Position numbers and translations under genes: made by a program. From positions 1 through 64,000 of the forward strand of contig BPKO01000004.1 of NCBI GenBank assembly GCA_026005175.1: a stretch of DNA of 64,000 nt. Reading direction: 5' to 3'. Below are positions 47,097-54,175 of this stretch, piece by piece (the stretch's first letter is position 1; every line of letters starts with the position of its first letter). Under the pieces are notes generated by a model. It ran no database searches, was not told the origin of the DNA, and saw only the letters and a program-made list of their open reading frames with translations. The DNA is from Candidatus Tectimicrobiota bacterium (GTDB lineage Bacteria; Tectomicrobia; Entotheonellia; Entotheonellales; Entotheonellaceae).

Positions 47097-49361
47097 ATGG
47101 CTTCTCCTTTACACGTCCTGCTCGTCGACGACAACCCCGACGACCGGCTGCTGGTGGCGCGCGAGCTGCAGCGGGAGTTTGCCGAGCTGCAAGTGACGCA
47201 GGTCTTCCAGGCCGAGGACTTTGCCCAGGCCCTGGCGCGCGGCGGCATCGACTTGGTGATCACCGACTACCAGCTGCGCTGGAGCGACGGCCTGGCAGTG
47301 CTACGCGCCGTCAAAGCCCGCTGGCCTGACTGCCCGGTGATCATGTTTACCGCCACCGGCAGCGAAGAAGTGGCGGTGGCGGCGATGAAGGCCGGCCTCG
47401 ACGACTACGTCCTCAAGTCGCCCAAGCACTACGTGCGCCTGCCGGCGGCAGTGCGGGCCGCCCTGGAGCGCGCCGCCACCCGCCGGCGCGCGCAGGCGCT
47501 GGAGTCGCGGCTTAACGACTTGCTCGAGCGGCTGCACATCGGCGTTTTTCGCGCCACCCCGGCGGGCCAGCTGCTGGAAGCCAACACGGCGCTGCGCCGC
47601 CTCCTGGGCCTGCCCGACGAGGCAGCCGTGACGCGCCATACCCTGCCCGAGCTGCTGGGGCAGCCGCTGCGGCCCGAGCCGGAGCAGGAGTTGCAAGTGC
47701 GGCGGGCCGACGGCCGCGTGGTCTGGCTCGCCCTGAGCACAGCCCTCACCGCCGCTGCTGAAGGGGAGCCTTTGCTCGAGGGGCTGGTCGAGGACATCAC
47801 GGCGCGCAAGAACATGGAGCAGGCCCTGCGCCAGAGCGAGGCGCGCTACCGCACCCTGTTTGAGGATTCGCACGACGCCGTTTACATCGTCAGCCGCGAC
47901 GGCCGCCTTCTTGCCGCCAACCGGGCCACGCAAGCGCTGCTGGGCTACTCCTGGGAGGAGCTGCAGCAGCTCAACGCCCGAGACCTCTACGCCGATCCGA
48001 CGGCGCGGCAGCGCTTCCAGCAGGAAATCGAGCGCACCGGCGCGGTCAAGGACTACGCGGTGCAATTTCGCCGCAAGGACGGGGCGGTGCGCGACTGCCT
48101 GCTCACCGCCACGGTGTGGCGCGACGCCCAGGGCCAGGTGGGAGGCTACCAGGGGATCATCCGCGACATCACGGAGCAGAAGCGGCTCGAAGCCCAGGTG
48201 CGGCAGCTCCAGAAAATGGAGGCCCTGGGCACCCTGGCCGGGGGCATTGCCCACGACTTCAACAACATCCTGGCGGCCATCCTGGGTTACACCGAGCTGG
48301 CGCTGGCCGACGCGGGCCATTCCGAGGCGCTGCGGCGCCACCTGCAGGAGGTGCTGGCCGCCTGCCGGCGCGCCCGCGACCTGGTGAAGCAGATCCTGAC
48401 TTTTAGCCGCCAGCAGGAGCAGGTGCGGCAGCTGGTGTCGCTGCCGGCGGTGGTCAAAGAAGCCCTGGCCTTTTTGCGCGCCACCCTGCCCACCACCATC
48501 GCCATCGAGCAGGCGCTTGACGAGACCCTGGGGCCGGTGCTGGCCGATGCCACCCAGCTCCAGCAGATGCTGCTCAACCTGGGGGCCAACGCTGCCCACG
48601 CCATGCGCGAGGGCGGCGGGGTTCTCACGGTACGCCTAGAGGGCTTTGACGTCGACGCCGCCTTCGCCGCCACCCATCCGCCGCTGCGCCCCGGACCCCA
48701 CGCGCGCCTGGTGGTGCGCGACACCGGCCACGGCATCCCGCCCGCCATTCGCGAGCGCATCTTCGAGCCTTTTTTTACCACCAAAGGGCCCGGAGAAGGC
48801 ACCGGCATGGGGCTGGCAGTGGTGCACGGCATCGTCACCCAGTATGGAGGCGCCATCGAGGTGGAGAGCACCCCCGGGCAGGGCACCATGTTTACGATTT
48901 ACTTGCCGCTGGCCGAGCCGCTGCCGGTGGCGCCGCGGCCGGCGGCGGCTGCCCCCTTGCAGCGCGGCCACGAGCACATCCTGCTGGTGGAAGACGAGGC
49001 GGTTCTGGCGCAGCTGGGGCAGGAGCTGCTGACGCGGCTGGGCTACCGGGTAACGGTGCGCACCAGCAGCCTCGAAGCCCTAGAGGCCTTCCGCGCCAAC
49101 CCGCAGCGCTTTGACTTGGTGCTTACCGATCAGACGATGCCCAACCTGACCGGCGACCGGCTGGCGCAGGAGCTGCGGCGGCTGCGTCCCGACATTCCCA
49201 TCGTGCTGTGCACCGGCTTTAGCGCCATGCTCACCGAGGCACGGGCCCGCGAGCTGGGCATCGACGCCCTGCTGCTCAAGCCGCTGACCGCCGAGGAGCT
49301 GTCCCGCACCCTGCGCCGCGTGCTCGACGCCTCCCGCCGCGCACCTCAGGGCATGGCGTAG
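47097..49361 (+). CDS. Hybrid histidine kinase (REC-PAS-PAS-HisKA-HATPase-REC)
   Basis: About 754 residues. The N-terminal receiver has VLLVDDNPDDR, the acceptor Asp in LVITDYQLR and the Lys in VLKSPKH. Two PAS domains follow (about 140-250 and 255-385). The kinase has GGIAHDFNNILAAILGYTEL as H-box, LNLGANAAHAM, RDTGHGIP and GEGTGMGLAVV. The C-terminal receiver has ILLVEDEAVL, LVLTDQTMP and LLKPLT. An ATG at 47067 could also start it; 47097 has GGAG-type sites just before. It has the form of a phosphorelay component with two receivers, third gene of the KaiC-like operon. Confidence 0.9.
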   Translation: MASPLHVLLVDDNPDDRLLVARELQREFAELQVTQVFQAEDFAQALARGGIDLVITDYQLRWSDGLAVLRAVKARWPDCPVIMFTATGSEEVAVAAMKAGLDDYVLKSPKHYVRLPAAVRAALERAATRRRAQALESRLNDLLERLHIGVFRATPAGQLLEANTALRRLLGLPDEAAVTRHTLPELLGQPLRPEPEQELQVRRADGRVVWLALSTALTAAAEGEPLLEGLVEDITARKNMEQALRQSEARYRTLFEDSHDAVYIVSRDGRLLAANRATQALLGYSWEELQQLNARDLYADPTARQRFQQEIERTGAVKDYAVQFRRKDGAVRDCLLTATVWRDAQGQVGGYQGIIRDITEQKRLEAQVRQLQKMEALGTLAGGIAHDFNNILAAILGYTELALADAGHSEALRRHLQEVLAACRRARDLVKQILTFSRQQEQVRQLVSLPAVVKEALAFLRATLPTTIAIEQALDETLGPVLADATQLQQMLLNLGANAAHAMREGGGVLTVRLEGFDVDAAFAATHPPLRPGPHARLVVRDTGHGIPPAIRERIFEPFFTTKGPGEGTGMGLAVVHGIVTQYGGAIEVESTPGQGTMFTIYLPLAEPLPVAPRPAAAAPLQRGHEHILLVEDEAVLAQLGQELLTRLGYRVTVRTSSLEALEAFRANPQRFDLVLTDQTMPNLTGDRLAQELRRLRPDIPIVLCTGFSAMLTEARARELGIDALLLKPLTAEELSRTLRRVLDASRRAPQGMA

Positions 49362-49990
49362 CCCGAGAGAAACTGCACGCCGTCGAAGAAGCCGCTGGCC
49401 CCGCCCCACAGCTCGGGGTTGACGAGCGTGCCGGTGGGCGTGCCGTCGTCGGTGTTGAGGGTGTCCGGGATGCGGCAGCTGCTGCTGCTGCCCCAGCCCC
49501 ACGGCCCGCGGCTGTAGACAAAAAAGTGGCCGGCAGCCATGTTTCCTACCCGCGCGGTGATGTCCACCGGCGGCGCAGCGCGGTGGTCGGCAGGGCGGAC
49601 GATATCCCGCAACAGGCCGCGGGCATTGCCGTTGCAGTCGGTGAGGAGGTTGCCCACCTTCACCCGCGTGGTGGTGGGATCCCCACCCACAGGGACCCAG
49701 TACACCTCGTAGAGGTTGAAAGGCTGGGCGCCGACGAGGCTGGCGCGGATGAAGCGGCCGGCAACGATGCCGATGTCGCCGCGGTCAAGCGGGTCGCCGC
49801 CGCACACCGCATCGGTGCCGTGATACATCATGCCGTAGTACTGGCCGTAAGCCCCGGCTTCGAAGTGCGTTTCGCTGCAGGGCACCAGCTGCTGCCGGGT
49901 GTCGGCCTGTGCCGGTGTCAGTCCCAAAAGCAGCAGCGCGCCGGCAAGTACGGTGCTTCCAAGCAGGGCCTTCGGGCATGAACGGGCCAT
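49346..49990 (-). CDS. Secreted protein of unknown function
   Basis: I do not recognise this 214-residue protein. It starts with a clear signal peptide, MARSCPKALLGSTVLAGALL then LGLTPAQA with a cleavage site at AQA-DT. The mature part contains four cysteines (CSETHF, VCGGD, DCNGN, SCRIPD), possibly two disulfides. It is rich in Gly, Asp and aromatic residues (YGQYYGMMYHGTD, RGPWGWGSSSSC), suggesting a compact beta-rich exported protein. The 3' end overlaps the hybrid kinase gene by 16 bp on the other strand. Confidence 0.75.
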   Translation of the reverse strand: MARSCPKALLGSTVLAGALLLLGLTPAQADTRQQLVPCSETHFEAGAYGQYYGMMYHGTDAVCGGDPLDRGDIGIVAGRFIRASLVGAQPFNLYEVYWVPVGGDPTTTRVKVGNLLTDCNGNARGLLRDIVRPADHRAAPPVDITARVGNMAAGHFFVYSRGPWGWGSSSSCRIPDTLNTDDGTPTGTLVNPELWGGASGFFDGVQFLSGYAMP

Positions 49991-50129
49991 TGCAATCTCC
50001 TCCTTGCGTGCCGGTGGTGGATTTTCCTTTTCTCATCGGCACGCGCCGGCGGAGGCTTGACCCGGCCCGCCGGGCTTTGGCAAGCGCGTGGCTTTGCCAC
50101 ACGGAGAAAGGCAAGCAGGCGGCAAGGCG

Positions 50130-50166
50130 CCGCTCCTGCCAGAGCGGTGCCTTCTGGCAGGAGCGG
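50130..50166 (-). terminator. Perfect 14-bp inverted repeat after the DHDPS-like gene
   Basis: CCGCTCCTGCCAGA (50130-50143) and TCTGGCAGGAGCGG (50153-50166) flank a 9-base loop, seven bases after the stop of the leftward DHDPS-like gene. The following T-run on that strand is weak (CCTTTCTCC further on). It may act as terminator or 3' RNA stabiliser. It also lies upstream of the secreted-protein gene. Confidence 0.55.
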
Positions 50167-50173
50167 GGAAAAG

Positions 50174-51079
50174 CTAGCCAACCGTGGCGGCAGCGGCGAG
50201 GAGCCCGGTGTGGTGCAAGGCGGCGCGCAGGCGCGCCTCGACCGATGCCTCGGGCATGGCAAAGGGGCGCCGTGGCCGGCCGGCTGCCCGGCCCTGGAGT
50301 TGTAGCGCCAGCTTCACCGTGGCCGGCAGGCAAGGACCGGCGAGGGCCTGCCAGAGGATCAGAAGCTGTTCGTGCAACTGGCGCGCCCGCCGGTGGTCTC
50401 CTTGCTGCACCGCCTGCCACAGGGCCACGCAGAGCTGTGGCGCGGCGGTGACAATAGCGGCAATGGCGCCATCAGCCCCCAGGACGAAGCAGGGGTAAAG
50501 CAAGTCGTCCACCGCGGCAAACACCTTACCGTGGCCGGCCATGGCGGTGAGCAAGGTGGCCAGGGCGTGCATGTCACCGGCACTCTGCTTGACGCCGATC
50601 ACCTCGTCGATCTCGCGCACCATTTTCACCAGCAGCTCCGGCGCCACATAAGCCCAAGGCACCACGTTGTAAACGAGGATGGGGAGGCCCGCGGCCCGGG
50701 CAAGGGCGGCGTAGTAAGCGTACATTTCCGCCTCGGTGGGCCGGAAGAGGTAGTGCACCGGCGTCACCTGCAGCGCTGCCACGCCCAGGTCACGCACCGC
50801 CTCGGCATAGCGGATGGCCTGGGCGGTGGAATCGGCGATGATGCCGGTGATCACCGGCAGGCGCCCCTGCACTTCCTCTACGGCGATGGCGGTGATGCGG
50901 CGCACTTCCTCGGCACTCAGGGTGTGGCCCTCGCCGGTACTGCCGCAGACGGCGACGCCGTGCACGCCGGCAGCGAGCATGTAGCGCAGCTCTTGCCGCA
51001 GGGCGGTTTCGTCCACGCGATCCTCGGCGTCAAAGGGGGTCACCAGCGGCGGGATAACCCCTAAGAGTTCCTGCGCCAT
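50174..51079 (-). CDS. Dihydrodipicolinate synthase family aldolase/lyase
   Basis: This 301-residue class I aldolase of the DapA/NAL family has the TIM-barrel start GVIPPLVTPFD, GSTGEGHTLS, the proton-relay Tyr in PILVYNVVP, and the Schiff-base Lys in VIGVKQSAGD. It acts on a pyruvate-type 2-oxoacid. Last gene of a leftward operon with a cyclase-family hydrolase and an FAH-family hydrolase, it is more likely catabolic than lysine-biosynthetic. The ATG at 51079 follows AAGGAG. Confidence 0.9.
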   Translation of the reverse strand: MAQELLGVIPPLVTPFDAEDRVDETALRQELRYMLAAGVHGVAVCGSTGEGHTLSAEEVRRITAIAVEEVQGRLPVITGIIADSTAQAIRYAEAVRDLGVAALQVTPVHYLFRPTEAEMYAYYAALARAAGLPILVYNVVPWAYVAPELLVKMVREIDEVIGVKQSAGDMHALATLLTAMAGHGKVFAAVDDLLYPCFVLGADGAIAAIVTAAPQLCVALWQAVQQGDHRRARQLHEQLLILWQALAGPCLPATVKLALQLQGRAAGRPRRPFAMPEASVEARLRAALHHTGLLAAAATVG

Positions 51080-51102
51080 GGCGTTCTCCTTAGGATGCCC
51101 CT

Positions 51103-52056
51103 TCACTTGATGGCATAGGGGTTGATGGGGGTGCCCACGGCGTGGGTCACCGGCAGGGGCGGCGCCACCAGCAGAAACGCGTAGCGGCCGTCGGCAGCGC
51201 AGTCGGCGGCCAGCTCCTCGAGGTAGAAGATCTCCCCCAGGGTCAGGCCCATGTTGGGGATGGCGCAGATGTGGAAGGGGCTGCGAAACGGCGGCAGCTC
51301 CGAGGGCCGCACTTCCACGGCGTAGGTGTCGCTGGCCACGGCGGCAATTTCCTTGGCGTGCATCCAGGGCGCCGTGTACACGGAGACCCCGGGGGCGGCG
51401 TCGAGGTCGAAGTACTTCCAGTCGCCCTTTTCCAAGTAGCGCGCCATGTGGCCGGTGCGGATGAGCAGCAAGTCGCCGCGCTGCACCTCCACCCCTTGCG
51501 CTGCCGCGGTGCCTTCCAAGTCCTCGACGGTGATGGCGTAGCCTGGCTCCAGGGCCGGCACGCCCTTGTAGCGCGCCACGTCGAGGAGGACGCCGCGGCC
51601 GACGATTTTGTCCTTGGTCTTGTCGATGCTGTTTTTGGCAGCGCCGCTGCTGGTCACCAGGGCGGCGTCGTAGCCGTTGTACATCTTGCCCTCGTAAAAG
51701 ACGTGCGCCAGGCTGTCCCACTGCGTGGCGCACTGGAGGGGCATGACGATCCAGTCGTCGGCGCCGCCGTAGCCCTGCATTTCCACCACGGCGGCGGCGT
51801 CGCGGGGCTGGTCGCCGCCGTCGCGGAACATGGCGTGGATGGGGTTAAAGCGCTGCCGCGTGCCGCTCTGCGGCCCGTGGCGCTGCAAGGGAATACCCAG
51901 GGCAAAGACCTTGCCGTCGCGCACCAGCCGGCAGGCGGCGGCCACCTTGTCGGGGGTAATGAAGTTCAGGGTGCCCAGCTCGTCGTCGGGTCCCCAGCGG
52001 CCCCAGTTGCGCACTTGCAAGGCCAGCTGCCGCAGCTTTTCCTCGTTCTCGATCAC
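51103..52056 (-). CDS. Cyclase family protein (kynurenine formamidase-like)
   Basis: This 317-residue metal-dependent hydrolase of the cyclase/KynB-like superfamily shows LGTLNFITPDKVAAA, the metal-site stretch QCATQWDSLAHVFYEG (family HxGTHxDxPxH, here diverged), GRGVLLDVARYKG and LLIRTGHMARY. PGVSVYTAPWMHAKE holds a further conserved part. Relatives hydrolyse formamides or cyclic esters. It is four bases from the FAH gene, in one operon with it. Confidence 0.87.
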   Translation of the reverse strand: MIENEEKLRQLALQVRNWGRWGPDDELGTLNFITPDKVAAACRLVRDGKVFALGIPLQRHGPQSGTRQRFNPIHAMFRDGGDQPRDAAAVVEMQGYGGADDWIVMPLQCATQWDSLAHVFYEGKMYNGYDAALVTSSGAAKNSIDKTKDKIVGRGVLLDVARYKGVPALEPGYAITVEDLEGTAAAQGVEVQRGDLLLIRTGHMARYLEKGDWKYFDLDAAPGVSVYTAPWMHAKEIAAVASDTYAVEVRPSELPPFRSPFHICAIPNMGLTLGEIFYLEELAADCAADGRYAFLLVAPPLPVTHAVGTPINPYAIK

Positions 52057-52060
52057 CGCC

Positions 52061-52828
52061 CTATTCCTTCTCCCGCACCACCGGGTTGCGCAGCACGCCG
52101 ATGCCGCTGATCTCGATCTCCACCGTGTCGCCGTCGTCCATGGGGCCCACCCCTTCGGGAGTGCCGGTGTAGATGCAGTCGCCGGGGTAGAGGGTCACCA
52201 CCTGGCTGATGAAGCTGATGGTGGTGGGCACGTTGAAGAGCAGCTGGTCGGTGGTGGTGTGCTGCTTCACCTGGCCGTTGAGGCGCGTCTCCAGGGTAAG
52301 CCGCGAGGGGTCGGGAATTTCGGTCTCGATCCAGGGCCCCAGCGGCGCAAAGGTGTCGCTCGACTTGGCGCGCCACCACTGCAAGTCGCCGCGCTGCCAG
52401 GGGCGCACGCTGACGTCGTTGCCGCAGGTGTAGCCAAAGACGTAGTCCAGCGCCTCTTCCGGCGACACGCGCTTGGCGGTTTTGCCAATCACCACCACCA
52501 GCTCGCCTTCGTAGTGGGTCTCGCCGGCCCCGGCCGGAATCACAATGGGGTCACCGGGATGGCACAGCGACGAAGGCACTTTGAAGAAGGGCTCGGGCTG
52601 CTTGGGCATCGGCCGCTTGCTTTCCTGCACGTGCAGGGCGTAGTTGAGGCCCAGGGCCAGGATCTTGCTGGGCACGCAGGGGGTGAGGAGCTTGACGGCA
52701 TCGAGGCGGTAGACGGTGCCCGTCGGCGTGTGGTCGCCAAACAGATCGCCGCGGATCTCCCGCAGCTGGTCGCCGTCGACGATGCCGTACTTGACGGTGC
52801 CGTTGACCGCAAAGCGGGCGAATTTCAT
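52061..52828 (-). CDS. Fumarylacetoacetate hydrolase (FAH) family protein
   Basis: This 255-residue FAH-type hydrolase or decarboxylase has the core metal site HYEGELVVVIG, then FGYTCGNDVSVRPWQ with DVS, and KSSDTFAPLGPWI and YTGTPEGVGPM. The ATG at 52828 matches the family N-terminus MKFARF. These enzymes cleave C-C bonds of acylpyruvates. With the cyclase-family protein and the aldolase it would make a short route for breaking down a ring-cleavage product. Confidence 0.9.
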   Translation of the reverse strand: MKFARFAVNGTVKYGIVDGDQLREIRGDLFGDHTPTGTVYRLDAVKLLTPCVPSKILALGLNYALHVQESKRPMPKQPEPFFKVPSSLCHPGDPIVIPAGAGETHYEGELVVVIGKTAKRVSPEEALDYVFGYTCGNDVSVRPWQRGDLQWWRAKSSDTFAPLGPWIETEIPDPSRLTLETRLNGQVKQHTTTDQLLFNVPTTISFISQVVTLYPGDCIYTGTPEGVGPMDDGDTVEIEISGIGVLRNPVVREKE

Positions 52829-52961
52829 CTGGCGTCTCCTTTGCAGGGGCCCCGCTGGGGGGCGGGTCGCTCTAGGCAAGGACCAAAGGTGTATGCTACG
52901 TTACTATAAGAGCGCGCCAGGGCGCAACTCCGATTCTTGCTCCGGAAAAGGGAGGCGGTGT

Positions 52962-53162
52962 ATGCGCGAGATCGAAGCCCGGCTTGTCCTCACCCAGGAT
53001 GACGTGGTCTACCTCTGGAACGGCGGCACGCTGGCGGTGAAGATCGAAGCGCCCGACGCCAGGGTGTCAGTGGACGTCTCCTGCTCCCGCAGCGGCAGCG
53101 GCAACGGCAAGCGGCAGAGCCTGCGCATCAAGCGCATCCAGGCCAAGCGCGAGCCGGCCTAA
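52962..53162 (+). CDS. Small protein of unknown function (66 residues)
   Basis: A 66-residue product starting MREIEARLVLTQDDVVYLWNG, ending in a basic QSLRIKRIQAKREPA. GGAGG is seven bases before its ATG. Predicted two or three beta strands and a basic tail; no known motif. It lies 12 bp upstream of the phosphopantetheinyl transferase gene, so it may belong to that unit. Confidence 0.6.
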   Translation: MREIEARLVLTQDDVVYLWNGGTLAVKIEAPDARVSVDVSCSRSGSGNGKRQSLRIKRIQAKREPA

Positions 53163-53174
53163 TCTGGAGGTACC

Positions 53175-53984
53175 GTGTCCCACCGCCACGCCCCGGCCGG
53201 CTGGCAGGCGCCGCCGGCGCAGCCGGTGCTCCACCACGACGAGGTGCACGTGTGGCGCCTGTGGCTAGAGGTGCCGGCGCCGAGCGTGGCAGGCTTGCAG
53301 GCGCTGCTGGCGCCTGAGGAGCAGGCGCGGGCGGCCCGCTTTTACTTTGCGCGCCACCGCCGCCGCTTCATCGTGGCCCGCGGCGTGCTGCGCCTCCTGC
53401 TTGGCCACTACACCGGCCTTCCTGCTTCCCAGATCGCCCTGGGGTACGGGCCGCAGGGCAAGCCCGCCCTGGTGCCGGAGGCGCCTTTGCGCTTTAACCT
53501 CTCGCACGCCGGCGGCCTGGCCCTTTATGCCTTTGCGTTGGGGCGCGAGGTGGGCATCGACGTGGAGCGCCTGCGCCCCGAGCCGCTAAGAGAAGGCGTG
53601 GCCGAGCGCTTTTTCTCCCCCCGCGAAGTGGCCACCCTGCGCGCCTTGCCGCCGCCGCTGCAGGTGCCGGCGTTTTTTGCCTGCTGGACGCGCAAGGAGG
53701 CCTTCATCAAAGCCAAAGGCGGTGGCCTGAGCATTCCGCTCGCGCAGTTCGACGTCACCCTGGCGCCGCACGAGCCGGTGGCCTTGCTGCGCACCGCCTG
53801 GGACGCGCAGGAAGCGGCCCGCTGGTCGCTGCAGGCCCTGGAGGCCGCGCCAGGCTACGCGGCGGCGCTGGCGGTGGAAGGTCACGGCTGGCGGCTGCGC
53901 TGCTGGGACTACCCGCCGGCGCGCCTGCACCAGGAGGTCGTATGCAGCCCGCAACACCTGAAGAGCCCGTCCGCTACAAAGTAG
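53175..53984 (+). CDS. 4'-phosphopantetheinyl transferase, Sfp type
   Basis: This 269-residue enzyme loads the phosphopantetheine arm of CoA onto carrier proteins. It shows the Sfp signatures: [35 protein letters not shown] (Mg ligands) and [21 protein letters not shown] at 53175 is the start; upstream is GGAGG. The length fits the broad-specificity Sfp group that serves NRPS and PKS. The MbtH gene overlaps its end by 43 bp. Confidence 0.93.
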   Translation: MSHRHAPAGWQAPPAQPVLHHDEVHVWRLWLEVPAPSVAGLQALLAPEEQARAARFYFARHRRRFIVARGVLRLLLGHYTGLPASQIALGYGPQGKPALVPEAPLRFNLSHAGGLALYAFALGREVGIDVERLRPEPLREGVAERFFSPREVATLRALPPPLQVPAFFACWTRKEAFIKAKGGGLSIPLAQFDVTLAPHEPVALLRTAWDAQEAARWSLQALEAAPGYAAALAVEGHGWRLRCWDYPPARLHQEVVCSPQHLKSPSATK

Positions 53985-54163
53985 TCGTCAACGACGAGGA
54001 ACAGTATTCCATCTGGCCCGCCGCGCAAGCCAATCCCCCGGGATGGCGCGACGCCGGCAAGGAGGGCAGCGAGGAAGAGTGCCTGGCCTACATCGAGGCG
54101 GTGTGGACCGACATGCGGCCGCTGAGCCTGCGCCGCCAGATGGGAGAATCCCCTGCGCCCTGA
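53942..54163 (+). CDS. MbtH-like protein
   Basis: This 73-residue protein has the MbtH pattern: [36 protein letters not shown] in two parts ([30 protein letters not shown]), with the three conserved Trp. MbtH proteins bind and activate NRPS adenylation domains. Starting inside the Sfp gene in another frame, it is almost certainly co-translated with it. No NRPS gene lies in the window, so this is a stand-alone accessory pair. Confidence 0.93.
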   Translation: MQPATPEEPVRYKVVVNDEEQYSIWPAAQANPPGWRDAGKEGSEEECLAYIEAVWTDMRPLSLRRQMGESPAP

Positions 54164-54175
54164 GGCCGCGTGCCA

